Source: Anadara kagoshimensis
Lineage: Eukaryota > Mollusca > Bivalvia > Arcoida > Arcidae
NCBI GenBank assembly: GCA_021292105.1
Contig: CM037874.1
Span: 31,787,185-31,851,184 of the forward strand
Direction of reading: 5' to 3'
Length of the DNA stretch: 64,000 nucleotides
Shown here: piece by piece, positions 34,764-45,829 of the stretch
How the letters are laid out: the number at the start of each line of letters is the position of its first letter
How positions within the stretch are numbered: the first letter of the stretch is position 1
The notes under the pieces: generated by a model
What the model saw: only the letters and a program-made list of their open reading frames with translations
Databases searched by the model: none
Told to the model about the DNA's origin: nothing
Made by a program: the position numbers and the translations under genes

Positions 34764-34974
34764 TGGCCCCGGTTTCACAATGGTTCATTAGCTAAGATTT
34801 TCCCCGACTTTAAAAATCTTGCTTAAAAAAATCAGGAATTTAAGATGTCCATTTTAAGATAATTTCTGGATTAAAACATTTGCATTTAGATTATTAGTAG
34901 TTCCAAAAAGAAAATTTAAGTTAAGGAAAATCTTAGCTAAGTAATGATTGTGAAACTGGGGCCAGCTTGCTCAG
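34764..34974. mobile_element. MITE with 'GGCCCCGGTTTCACAA' ends, copy 1
   Basis: 'ggccccggtttcacaatggt' at 34765 faces 'gtgaaactggggcc' ending 34972. 'tagctaagattttcc' also faces 'ggaaaatcttagcta'. The same family occurs at 44.73-44.99 kb. Confidence 0.8.
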
Positions 34975-35254
34975 AAAATGTGGCACCAACAGAATAATTA
35001 TACAACCACATACCTGTTATGTGTAACTACAAACTCGTTTTGAAAAAATCTATGTAAATTAATGATTTGGACACCTTGTGGAAGTATCGAATAAACACTT
35101 TAATAAGAGCGTAATCTAACTGAAACTATTTTGTCAAGAATAAGTCTATCACTGACCCTGATAATTGGATGGCAAGGAAAGGCATCTCCAATGGTTGGCC
35201 ATTCTATGTCCTCGGTAAAATGCAGACTGCTTTAGCCGAGAAGTACCATGACCT

Positions 35255-35325
35255 TGGATGGGGAAGGCCGCGGGTAAACGGCGGGAGTAACTAGTCTATG
35301 ATTCTCGCCTCGTTAGGTAATACTG
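35255..35325 (+). other. 28S rRNA core fragment in unfamiliar context
   Basis: 35269-35293 contains 'ggtaaacggcgggagtaac' and matches, for 25 bases from memory, the deeply conserved 28S rRNA segment just before the region hit by rDNA-specific retrotransposons. After it, 'ctatgattctc' and 'gcctcgt' resemble the following 28S sequence with about 15 nt missing between them. Sequence before it is not 28S that I recognise. It is a fragment, not an rRNA gene. Confidence 0.5.
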
Positions 35326-37045
35326 ACAGGATACGAGGTAACAATGATCTCGCTCAGCTCTGAGAGGCAACCCCACCCCCACCACCTTGCACATTACAGT
35401 CTTGGCTCGTATTATGTTGATCATTTTGAAAATTCTGATCATTTTGTTTAAAGAATTAAAAACATAAAAAAACAATAAAACTTACCGAAAGACAGCTTTC
35501 CGATAACGACACCGTACTTATTAATGACCTAAACAAGACTTGGTATGGGATCCAAGTCAGTTAAAAGATCAATAATACCGTATACGTATGTTTTATTTAT
35601 ATCACATCTTTAAATAAATATATGGAAATTCCATAAACAAATACAAATTTAAACTACAAAGACAAAATGAACTGGCGACGGAAGCGTTGAAGGGACATAA
35701 TTATCATTGTGCAACGTTCAAGACAAAATGAACTGGCGACAAAGCGTTGAAGGGACATACTAGTAGTTATCATTATGCAACGTACAAGACAAAATGAACT
35801 GGCGACGGAAGCGTTGAAGGGACATAATTATCATTGTGCAACGTACAAGATAAAATGAACTGGCGACGGAAGCGTTGAAGGGACATAATTATCATTGTGC
35901 AACGTACAAGATAAAATGAACTGGCGACGGAAGCGTTGAAGGGACATAATTATCATTGTGCAACGTACAAGATAAAATGAACTGGCGACGGAAGCGTTGA
36001 AGGGACATAATTATCAATGTGCAACGTTCAAGACAAAATGAACTGGCGACGAAGCGTTGAAGGGACATACTAGTAGTTATCATTATGCAACGTACAAGAC
36101 AAAATGAACTGGCGACGGAAGCGTTGAAGGGACATACTAGTAGTTATCATTATGCAACGTACAAGACAAAATGAACTGGCGACGAAGCGTTGAAGGGACA
36201 TAATTATCATTGTGCAACGTACATGACAAAATGAACTGGCGACGAAGCGTTGAAGGGACATAATTATCATTGTGCAATGACAAGACTAAATGAATTGGCG
36301 ACGAAGCGTTGAAGGGACATACTTATCATTGTGCAACGTTCAAGACAAAATGAACTGGCGACGGAAGCGTTGAAGGGACATAATTATCATTGTGCAACGT
36401 ACAAGATAAAATGAACTGGCGACGGAAGCGTTGAAGGGACATAATTATCATTGTGCAACGTACAAGACAAAATGAACTGGCGACGGAAGCGTTGAAGGGA
36501 CATAATTATCAATGTGCAACGTTCAAGACAAAATGAACTGGCGACGAAGCGTTGAAGGGACATACTAGTAGTTATCATTATGCAACGTACAAGACAAAAT
36601 GAACTGGCGACGGAAGCGTTGAAGGGACATACTAGTAGTTATCATTATGCAACGTACAAGACAAAATGAACTGGCGACGAAGCGTTGAAGGGACATAATT
36701 ATCATTGTGCAACGTACATGACAAAATGAACTGGGGACGAAGCGTTGAGGGGACATAATTATCATTGTGCAATGACAAGACTAAATGAATTGGCGACGAA
36801 GCGTTGAAGGGACATACTTATCATTGTGCAATGACAAGACTAAATGAATTGGCGACGGAAGCGTTGAAGGGACATAATTATCATTGTGCAATGACAAGAC
36901 TAAATGAATTGGCGACGGAAGCGTTGAAGGGACATAATTATCATTGTGCAATGACAAGACTAAATGGATTGGCGACGGAAGCGTTGAAGGGACATAATTA
37001 TCATTGTGCAATGACAAGACTAAATGAATTGGCGACGGAAGCGTT

Positions 37046-37472
37046 TGTAATGATATAAGAAATTACATACGTTGTAATGATATAAGAAATTATATAAAAA
37101 TAAATCCAAATATTTTCTGGTTTACAAAATTGTACTTTCGGCTATAATTTATATAAGGTTAATTACTCAGGTCATCCTCAGGTCAATGGTCAGGCGAGCC
37201 TTTACCTCTAGGGAATTATTCAATAACGTACAGCCTGGACATTACATGATGTATGCACCTTTGTCCAATTGACCTTACAAATCATGATATTTGGTAAAAG
37301 GTTCAGGTCATGCTCTAACTTTCTGTTACCTGACAGAAGAGTATAAAAGGTCGTCGCAGGTTTCAGTCCACACACACACATCTACACACAGACACCCACA
37401 TCCGGAATAAAGAACCAGAAACAACAGTGAGCCTTCCTAGTTATCTTCTACAAGTATTGTTACCACGTCACA
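37046..37472 (+). mobile_element. Solo LTR, copy 1 (427 bp)
   Basis: It interrupts a satellite monomer between 'ggaagcgtt' and 'gaaggg', flanked by a 4-bp duplication 'cgtt' (37042-37045 and 37473-37476). It starts TGTAATG and ends GTCACA, so it has the TG...CA of LTRs. Inside are a TATA box 'gtataaaagg' (37341) and a polyadenylation signal 'aataaa' (37406), in the right order for U3-R-U5. No internal retrotransposon region remains, so it is a solo LTR left by recombination. The 4-bp duplication fits some Ty3/gypsy-type integrases. Confidence 0.8.
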
Positions 37473-38198
37473 CGTTGAAGGGACACAATTATCATTGTGC
37501 AACGTACAAGACAAAATGAATTGGCGACGGAAGCGTTGAAGGGACATAATTATTATTGTGTAATGACAAGACTAAATGAATTGGCGACGGAAGCGTTGAA
37601 GGGACATAATTATCATTGTGCAATGACAAGACTAAATGAATTGGCGACGGAAGCGTTGAAGGGACATAATTATCATTATGCAATGACAAGACTAAATGAA
37701 TTGGCGACGGAAGCGTTGAAGGGACATAATTATCATTGTGCAATGACAAGACTAAATGAACTGGTGACGGAAGCGTTGAAGGGACATAATTATCATTGTC
37801 CAATGACAAGACTAAATGAATTGGCGACGGAAGCGTTAAAGGGACATAATTATCATTGTGCAATGACAAGACTAAATGAATTGGCGACGGAAGCGTTGAA
37901 GGGACATAATTATCATTGTGCAATGACAAGACTAAATGAATTGGCGACGGAAGCGTTGAAGGGACATAATTATCATTGAGCAACGTACAAGATAAAATGA
38001 ACTGGCGACGGAAGCGTTGAAGGGACATAATTATCATTGTGCAATGACAAGACTAAATGAATTGGCGAACGAAGCGTTGAAGGGACATAAGTATCATTGT
38101 GCAATGACAAGACTAAATGAATTGGCGACGGAAGCGTTGAAGGGACATAATTATCATTGTGCAATGACAAGACTAAATGAATTGGCGACGGAAGCGTT

Positions 38199-38625
38199 TG
38201 TAATGATATAAGAAATTACATACGTTGTAATGATATAAGAAATTATATAAAAATAAATCCAAATATTTTCTGGTTTACAAAATTGTACTTTCAGCTATAA
38301 TTTATATAAGGTTAATTACTCAGGTCATCCTCAGGTCAATGGTCAGGCGAGCCTTTACCTCTAGGGAATTATTCAATAACGTACAGCCTGGACATTACAT
38401 GATGTATGCACCTTTGTCCAATTGACCTTACAAATCATGATATTTGGTAAAAGGTTCAGGTCATGCTCTAACTTTCTGTTACCTGACAGAAGAGTATAAA
38501 AGGTCGTCGCAGGTTTCAGTCCACACACACACATCTACACACAGACACCCACATCCGGAATAAAGAACCAGAAACAACAGTGAGCCTTCCTAGTTATCTT
38601 CTACAAGTATTGTTACCACGTCACA
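38199..38625 (+). mobile_element. Solo LTR, copy 2, carried on a 1,153-bp duplication
   Basis: It is the same 427 bp, with the same 'cgtt' at both sides and only about one visible substitution ('tcggct' to 'tcagct'). It lies exactly 1,153 bp after copy 1, and the satellite monomers between them are also repeated with few differences. Copying with the satellite therefore explains it better than a second insertion. Confidence 0.8.
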
Positions 38626-41177
38626 CGTTGAAGGGACACAATTATCATTGTGCAACGTACAAGACAAAATGAATTGGCGACGGAAGCGTTGAAGGGACAT
38701 AATTATTATTGTGTGATGACAAGACTAAATGAATTGGCGACGGAAGCGTTGAAGGGACATAATTATCATTGTGCAATGACAAGACTAAATGAATTGGCGA
38801 CGGAAGCGTTGAAGGGACATAATTATCATTATGCAATGACAAGACTAAATGAATTGGCGACGGAAGCGTTGAAGGGACATAATTATCATTGTGCAATGAC
38901 AAGACTAAATGAACTGGTGACGGAAGCGTTGAAGGGACATAATTATCATTGTCCAATGACAAGACTAAATGAATTGGCGACGGAAGCGTTAAAGGGACAT
39001 AATTATCATTGTGCAATGACAAGACTAAATGAATTGGCGACGGAAGCGTTGAAGGGACATAATTATCATTGTGCAATGACAAGACTAAATGAATTGGCGA
39101 CGGAAGCGTTGAAGGGACATAATTATCATTGAGCAACGTACAAGATAAAATGAACTGGCGACGGAAGCGTTGAAGGGACATAATTATCATTGTGCAATGA
39201 CAAGACTAAATGAATTGGCGAAGGAAGCGTTGAAGGGACATAAGTATCATTGTGCAATGACAAGACTAAATGAATTGGCGATGGAAGCGTTGAAGGGACA
39301 TAATTATCATTGTGCAATGACAAGACTAAATGAATTGGCGACGAAAGCGTTGAAGGGACATAATTATCATTGAGCAACGTACAAGATAAAATGAACTGGC
39401 GACGGAAGCGTTGAAGGGACATAATTATCATTGAGCAACGTACAAGATAAAATGAACTGGCGACGGAAGCGTTGAAGGGACATAATTATCATTGAGCAAC
39501 GTACAAGATAAAATGAACTGGCGACGGAAGCGTTGAAGGATCATAATTATCATTGTGCAACTACAAGATAAAATGAACTGGCAACGGAAGCGTTGAAGGG
39601 ACATAATTATCATTGTGCAACGTACAAGATAAAATGAACTGGCAACGGAAGCGTTGAAGGGACATAATTATCATTGTGCAACGTACAAGACTAAATGAAC
39701 TGGCGACGGAAGCGTTGAAGGGACATAATTATCATTGTGCAACGTACAAGACAAAATGAACTGGCGACGGAAGCGTTGAAGGGACATGCTTATCATTTTG
39801 CAACAAGCAAGACAAAATGAACTGGTGTCGGAAGAGTTGAAGGATCATAATTATATTGCACAACATACAAGACAAAATAAACTGGTGATGGAAGCGTTGA
39901 AGGGACTTACTTATCATTGTGCAACGTACAAGACAAAATGAACTGGCGACGGAAGCGTTGAAGGGACATAATTATCGTTGTGCAACGTACACGACAAAAC
40001 GAACTGTTGACGGAAGCGTTGAAGGGACATAATTATCGTTGTGCAACGTACACGACAAAACGAACTGTTGACGGAAGCGTCGAAGGGACATAATTATCAT
40101 TGTACAACGTACACGACAAAACGAACTGGTGACGGAAGCGTTGAAGGGACACACTTATCATTGTACAACGTACACGACAAAACGAACTGTTGACGGAAGC
40201 GTCGAAGGGACATAATTATCATTGTGCAACGTACAAGACAAAATGAACTGGCGACGGAAGCGTTGAAGGGACATAATTATCATTGTACAACGTACACGAC
40301 AAAACGAACTGGTGACGGAAGCGTTGAAGGGACATAATTATCATTGTACAACGTACACGACAAAACGAACTGGTGACGGAAGCGTTGAAGGGACACAATT
40401 ATCATTGTACAACGTACACGAAAAACGAACTGTTGACGGAAGCGTCGAAGGGACATAATTATCATTGTACAACGTACAAGACAAAATGAACTGGCGACGG
40501 AAGCGTTGAAGGGACATAATTATCATTGTGCAACGTACAAGACAAAATGAACTGGCGACGGAAGCGTTGAAGGGACATAATTATCATTGTGCAACGTACA
40601 AGACAAAATGAACTGGCGACGGAAGCGTTGAAGGGACATACTAGTAATGATCATTATGCAACGTACAAGACAAAATGAACTGGTGATGGAAGCGTTGAAG
40701 GGACTTACTTATCATTGTGCAACGTACAAGACAAAATGAACTGGCGACGGAAGCGTTGAAGGGACATAATTATCGTTGTGCAACGTACAAGACAAAATGA
40801 ACTGGCGACGGAAGCGTTGAAGGAACATAATTATCATTGTGCAACGTACAAGACAAAATGAACTGGCGACGGAAGCGTTGAAGGGACACAATTTTCAATA
40901 ATTTATCATTGTGCATCGTGCACATGTGCATGGTTAAGTGTAGACTCAAATTGTGTTGCTACTGTTGTCAACATGACCACGGAATTGAAATAACACGTAA
41001 CATGTCACCAAGTTATGAAGCAAAGGAGTACTCTATGCAACATGTCTTATTATATATAATTACAAATTATACCAGTTTCGTTTTTACAGCACTAGACGGC
41101 TGTTTCGGAATACAATTCCTCATCAATAGTGCCTGGATCAATATTGTGAAACCAAAATTTCTTAATATCCAAAGGAT

Positions 41178-41180
<3 letters not shown>

Positions 41181-41214
<34 letters not shown>
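41181..41214. repeat. (TA)n microsatellite
   Basis: About 17 uninterrupted TA dinucleotides. Confidence 0.95.
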
Positions 41215-41217
<3 letters not shown>

Positions 41218-41299
41218 GTCAAGAATATTTAACTTTTATCGAGATGTTTAAAACTAAAGGTGAACCTGAAGGAGAATTTGGTTAAAAGTGTTTACGCCG

Positions 41300-41505
41300 C
41301 AGTCAAGATTCCATTATATCGACGCGGTCAGTTATGGAAGGGTGGTGAAACCGGAGTGTCCAGACAAAACGACAGACCTTCGGAAAGCGAACGGACAAAC
41401 TTTATTGCATTAAGATCTGCTGGTGCGGGTTTCGATCCTTAGCCGTGACAGGCGCTGTGATCCAGCACTTTAACCACTCGACCAACATTTCTCCGCAACA
41501 TTTTG
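41300..41505 (-). mobile_element. Second tRNA-derived SINE family
   Basis: The minus strand starts near 41500 with 'ggtcgagtggttaaagtgct', an A box of serine/leucine tRNA type. 'ggatcgaaacccgc' (B box) follows, then 'ttcgctttccgaaggtctgt' and 'ccggtttcaccaccc'. Relatives lie at 31.65 and 63.0 kb. Confidence 0.65.
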
Positions 41506-42085
41506 TCAGAGGGATTAACTTGGAATCAAATGAAGCTGATTTGAATATTGTTTGCTATACAGTAGCTAGGTCGTTTAAGGTAGGTAGCGCTAACTTGAAA
41601 AACATACTATACATTATTACTTAAATTGGACGAAGAATAAGACGGTCATTTAAGAATAAAAATTTCTTATTAGTAGTGCTTGGACCAAAATTGTGGAAAT
41701 CCAAATATATTTAAGTTGAAACGAGAAAAATAGAGGATCAAAATGTATGCCACCAAATCCACCCAATTCATACATTTGATAAGAAACCTATAAAAGAATA
41801 TCAAAGCACATGAAATCAATGAGGAAATTTAAACAGGACAATTAGAAAGCTGATAGATTTTCTTGACAAAACCTCTATATCAATAGGTTTTTACAAATAC
41901 TAATGGTTCAAACAGAAGATGGTTCATGACATGCAGTGCAAAACTGTCAAAAAGTTTAACAGCTAGTACCGAAATCAAATCATCTCGGCGTCTAGTTTGC
42001 TATACCTCCATAAGTTTTCTGCAGCTGCAATCTATATCTTGGCAGTCACTAGCTAATCACTTTGCTGCTAAGCTTAGACTCAATT

Positions 42086-42276
42086 GACGGATCGCTGACC
42101 ACACCCATAATGTTCCGACAAAAGTCTGGCATGCTTGAATTACACGCAAAAAGAATGAAAACTCGGCCTGAATTGTACCTTTTAATGACGTCGCTGACAC
42201 TAGTACGTCATTTGCTGCCGTGACGCTGCTTTGGTATCGTGATGGCGGCCTTTGTTTGAACATTGTGGGCCGTCGA
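42086..42276. mobile_element. MITE with 'CCACACC..AATGTTCC' ends, copy 1
   Basis: 'accacacccataatgttccg' at 42100 faces 'gaacattgtgggcc' ending 42273. The interior holds 'aatgacgtcgctgaca' and 'cgtgacgctgctttggta', both also in the copy at 48.98-49.18 kb in reverse orientation. Confidence 0.7.
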
Positions 42277-42297
42277 TACGTCAATTACGTTTGCTTG

Positions 42298-42520
42298 TAC
42301 AGTACAGACCTGACGAAAGTTTAACACTAAGCTTATGAAAATGAGTATAAGCGCGGTTGTCGAGTAACCCAGATATTGATAACCAATGACTGGAAAGCTC
42401 CAGAGAATTACATAGCATCTGCCAAAAAAGCTGTAGAGATATATAGCTAACAAGGGGCCAAAATGTGCTGTACTAATTCCTTGGCTCGGTGTTCAACTTT
42501 CGACAGGTCTGTACCGAATG
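42298..42520 (+). mobile_element. Short non-autonomous relative of the ITm transposon
   Basis: The left end is 'acagtacagacctgacgaaa' and the right end 'caactttcgacaggtctgta'. The interior has 'gctaacaaggggcca', like the units in the 25.4-kb copy. It is about 220 bp and has no transposase. Confidence 0.75.
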
Positions 42521-42581
42521 TCAGCAGACGAAAGACACCTTAACTATCACAGGAATTAAAATTGTCATCCCTATAAGTTGA

Positions 42582-43550
42582 AAAACCACTGTGGTAGCGC
42601 AGTTGGTAGAGTGGGAGGTCGTGGGTTCGAACCCGTCTTGGTCTGACCCAAGACTTGAAAGTAGGTAGTCAGGGGCGTAGCCAGGCGTACGTTTGTACGC
42701 AAAAACGTCCACATCGTTTTCGCAAACAAAAGAAAAAACGAGAGAGAGAGAGAGAATATAATATATTTCTTATACCAAACCGTTGGTCTTCACTGGAAAT
42801 GTTATGTACGAATTCGGTTTATACCTGACTTCGATAGCCTCTGAGGTGCTGTTCCGGTGTTGTCTTGACTTTGCCGGCATGGCAAAACAATTGAAACTAT
42901 CTGATTTGATTACATTAAAGAACTTCTACTAGCCATTCGTCACGTTTCATTATGTATTAACGCAATATATTTACAAATATATTTCCTCTCCTCCGTTTAA
43001 CCTCACCACTATATTAATTGAACTCCCATTTTAACTTGACTTTCTCAATTATTGAGTGTGTTGTTTTCGTAGTGCTTATGCCATACAACATCAGATCCCC
43101 TTGTACCTCGTCTTCAGGTTTAAGAATGAACCAGTCCTCAAAAGAACGACCAAAAACTACCACAGCATAGCATAAAATTATAAGAAAAATTCTGATAAAT
43201 AGCGCCCTGGAGGGCCGAAAATTCGCATCAGGGCGGCCCCAAACCCCCTGCCCTCTTTAGGCGTCCACATCATAAACACCCCAGCTACGCCCCTGGTAGT
43301 GATTGTTCTTTTGCCAAGCACTGGCATTACGAAATGAAAGTCATGGTTCTGTTAGATGGGAACTTAAAATAACCGAGGTCCCGTGTCATGGTAGGCTTGG
43401 CACCATAAAGAACCCTGCTGTATAATGCCATAAGCACAATGCACAGGCAAAATTTCTGCACCTTTGCTTATAGCTGGCGACATCTTCATAGAAGTGAAAT
43501 AATCTTGACTGGGAGGTTAAACTCCATTACTTAACTCAACTCAACTCAAC
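42582..43550 (+). mobile_element. tRNA-derived SINE split by a DNA transposon
   Basis: The head has 'tggtagcgcagttggtagag' and 'gtgggttcgaaccc'. The body resumes after the insertion with 'gattgttcttttgccaagca', continues with 'cggtcccgtgtcatgg'-like and 'tagctggcgacatcttcat' blocks, and ends in '(ctcaa)n'. It is the same family as 47.47, 49.46, 54.19 and 63.5 kb. The break falls at 'aggtagt/gattgtt', which is continuous in the others. Confidence 0.85.
42670..43295. mobile_element. hAT-like non-autonomous element (626 bp) nested in the SINE
   Basis: The ends 'caggggcgtagcc' and 'agctacgcccctg' are inverted repeats. The element is flanked by 'gtagt' (42665-42669 and 43296-43300), and the empty site is known from other SINE copies, so the 5-bp duplication is firm. 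Subterminal 'acgtccacatc' faces 'gcgtccacat' in reverse. CAGGGG-type ends suggest hAT; the usual duplication is 8 bp, so a 5-bp lineage is more likely. It has no transposase and includes a (GA)n tract at 42740. Confidence 0.85.
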
Positions 43551-43861
43551 TCCTATAAGTTAAAAATTGCAAATCTTGATTGGTTTCGTTGTTGAATTGT
43601 TATAATTTGTATATTTTGATATGGAGATCAATGACCTAAAAGTTTGAGTAAGGTACTTGGGGCAGTGTTCTTCTAATGTTATGCACAAGATAACTTTAAA
43701 AAATAGATTTTTGAAAATTTCAATAGATGGAGTAATTTTAAAAGACAGAAAAAGCACAATCATGCATGGCATTATAATTTATTTCTTAATAAAAATATCA
43801 TGAGTATTTTATATCACAAATAATATATTTCATAAACACTTATCTCAAAATATAAATACTA

Positions 43862-44235
43862 GTATTCTGACAAATCTGCTCACAACAATGCTCACAACAA
43901 TAGACAAATCATCTGCTAACAATAATATTGCAATGGACTGTCAAATCATCTGCTTACAATAGACAATTCATCTGCTCACAACAAAAGACAAATCATCTAC
44001 TCACAACAAAAGACAAATCATCTGCTCACAACAATAGACAATTCATCTGCTCACAACAAAAGACAAATCATCTACTCACAACAAAAGACAAATCATCTGC
44101 TCACAACAAAAGACAAATCATCTACTCACAACAAAAGACAAATCATCTGCTCACAACAAAAGACAAATCATCTGCTCACAACAAAAGACAAATCATCTGC
44201 TCACAACAAAAGACAAATCATCTACTCACAACAAT
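43862..44235 (+). repeat. 25-bp minisatellite, about 13 to 15 units
   Basis: The unit is 'acaaaagacaaatcatctgc' plus 'tcaca', with variants 'acaatagacaattcat' and 'ctactcaca'. 'attgcaatggactgtcaaa' is present both near its start (43926) and directly after it (44236), as if the array grew within or beside a short direct repeat. The open frame across it is a repeat artefact. Confidence 0.9.
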
Positions 44236-44289
44236 ATTGCAATGGACTGTCAAAGTAGTGTTTCTATATTTAGCAAGTGATGTGATTGG

Positions 44290-44575
44290 TTATGACCTAG
44301 TCACAAACAAAGTTGGGGGAGGGGGGTTATAGGAATCACTCTGTCTGTCCATCCATCCGTCTGTCCATCCCAATATCGTGTCTGCTCCATATCTTCCATG
44401 TCTATAAACTGTAAATGGATTTTCATCAAACTTGGCACAAATGTAATCCAACATGAGAAAATGTAAAACTGTCGCATACGAAATTTATGTGCATAAGTCA
44501 AAGGTCAAAATAAGGATGTCAAATCTTAGTTTGAGTGGGGGTATTTTGCTCTTATGAGACCGTTCTAGTTTTACT
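44290..44575 (+). repeat. Dispersed repeat with G-tract and 'tctgtccatccatccgtctg'
   Basis: It has the same layout as 56.74-56.99 kb: a purine or G-rich start, clustered 'gtccatcc' or 'gtccgtcc', 'aatggattttcat.aaactt', a G-run with 'ggtattt', and a 'ttctagtt' end. Confidence 0.55.
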
Positions 44576-44731
44576 TTTAGGCTGCTAGTTCACAGGCTAG
44601 AATGGTGAAGGAAATCAGAGTACCAAAACAATTACAAACCTCCAACAAGCAAACTGACCAATCTTTTTCACTTTTTAGGGCTGACCTATGCTAGACTTGC
44701 AACTATATTGTGACAGACACTGATTGTTAGC

Positions 44732-44986
44732 ATGTCCCAGTTTCACAATCATTCCTAAGATTTTCCTTAAATCTGGTAAATTTTGGTCACATTTACCATG
44801 TGTACTACAAACAAAAAGTTTCGACAAAATTAAAATATAAAAAATTCAAATGCAATAAGCTTGGCTGATCTTCAAAATGACACTTTAAAATCCTAATTAT
44901 CTTAAAAATTAGCAAAATTTATTATTAAGGTGTCAAATGTGACAGATTCAAGTTAAGGAACTTCTTAGTTAAGAAAAATGGGGCCT
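44732..44986. mobile_element. MITE with 'GTTTCACAA' ends, copy 2
   Basis: 'cccagtttcacaatcattcc' at 44737, followed by 'taagattttccttaa', faces 'ttaagaaaaatggggcc' ending 44984. It is more diverged than the 34.8-kb copy. Confidence 0.6.
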
Positions 44987-45829
44987 GTCTGGCTTAGCTT
45001 GTACTTATGATTCGAAATTCAGAACCAAACAAAACTTATAGTTTATACTACTATTATAGTTAAAATTTCAATATCAGACTTTGTTTCATTACAAACTGTG
45101 TTAAATAAGATCTGCGGTTCATTTTAATATTAGGACTTTACAGCAATCAAAAACATTACTTATCAGTGTTTTCTTGCCAACTTTATTAATGAATTTCTTT
45201 AGATCAGTTTAATATATATAGTGATTTTACATATGGACACTTACAGAAGAGACTGGACATTATATTAGTATTTAAGTGATTCAGAAATAATTAAGCAATT
45301 AAAATATATAAGATTTAAATAATATCTTAAAAGGAGATACAGTTGTGAAGGACATTTGAACAGTAGTTTAAATACCTTTTTCTGCTTTAAATATCATAAA
45401 TTGTATATTTTTCAAATTGGTCAACATTAGTAGAATTAATTGTGTAAATTTTATAAATCTAATGTTTATAGTTGCAGAGTAATAGGTAAAAAGGTCAATG
45501 GCAAGAAACACAGTAGCATCTCATTTATGTCCATCCATTTGTATTTGCCACAGATTTTTATATTGTCTTCTACGAGGTCCGATCAGTTTCTTTATACTGT
45601 AATGTCCATTTTAAACATGGTCAGACAGATCAGTCTGTCCGAGTAGGCAACAACATCTGCCATTAACATCATGTGTAGTAGCAATAAGTTATACTTTAAA
45701 GAATTTGTATGGTTAGAGTTTGTGTTCCAACCAACAGAAGATAATCCCTACAAAACTACCATTGTAGTTATACAATGTGTGCTGGAATTACACCAGTAAT
45801 TCTACCCTCTAAAACCATAAACTGATTAG

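Larger units (their letters stand above)
35664..40893. repeat. Satellite array of 60/61-bp monomers
   Basis: Head-to-tail monomers carry 'ggcgacggaagcgttgaagg', then 'gacataattatcattgtgca' and then one of two linkers: 'atgacaagactaaatgaatt' (60 bp) or 'acgtacaagacaaaatgaac' (61 bp). A third variant carries 'ctagtagttatcattatg' (about 66 bp), and a fourth, near 39.98-40.46 kb, 'cgacaaaacgaactgttg'. There are about 70 monomers excluding the two LTR insertions. Larger periods are visible: 495 bp (35.9-36.8 kb) and 1,153 bp (37.05-39.35 kb). Long open frames occur on both strands because the 60-bp unit is a multiple of three with no stop; they are not genes. Confidence 0.95.

Noticed and set aside
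37492..39190. Long open frames on both strands (160-181 codons) with 20-residue repeats
   Set aside because: They follow from a 60-bp satellite monomer lacking stops. There is no start context, no splice support, and both strands are equally open.
35664..40893. CRISPR-like appearance of regular repeats
   Set aside because: The units are head-to-tail monomers without unique spacers, in an intron-bearing animal genome.
42582..42650. Possible tRNA gene
   Set aside because: It has A and B boxes but no complete cloverleaf, and continues into the SINE body shared by several copies.
43928..44332. 134-codon open frame, plus strand
   Set aside because: It is generated by the 25-bp minisatellite and runs into repeat DNA.
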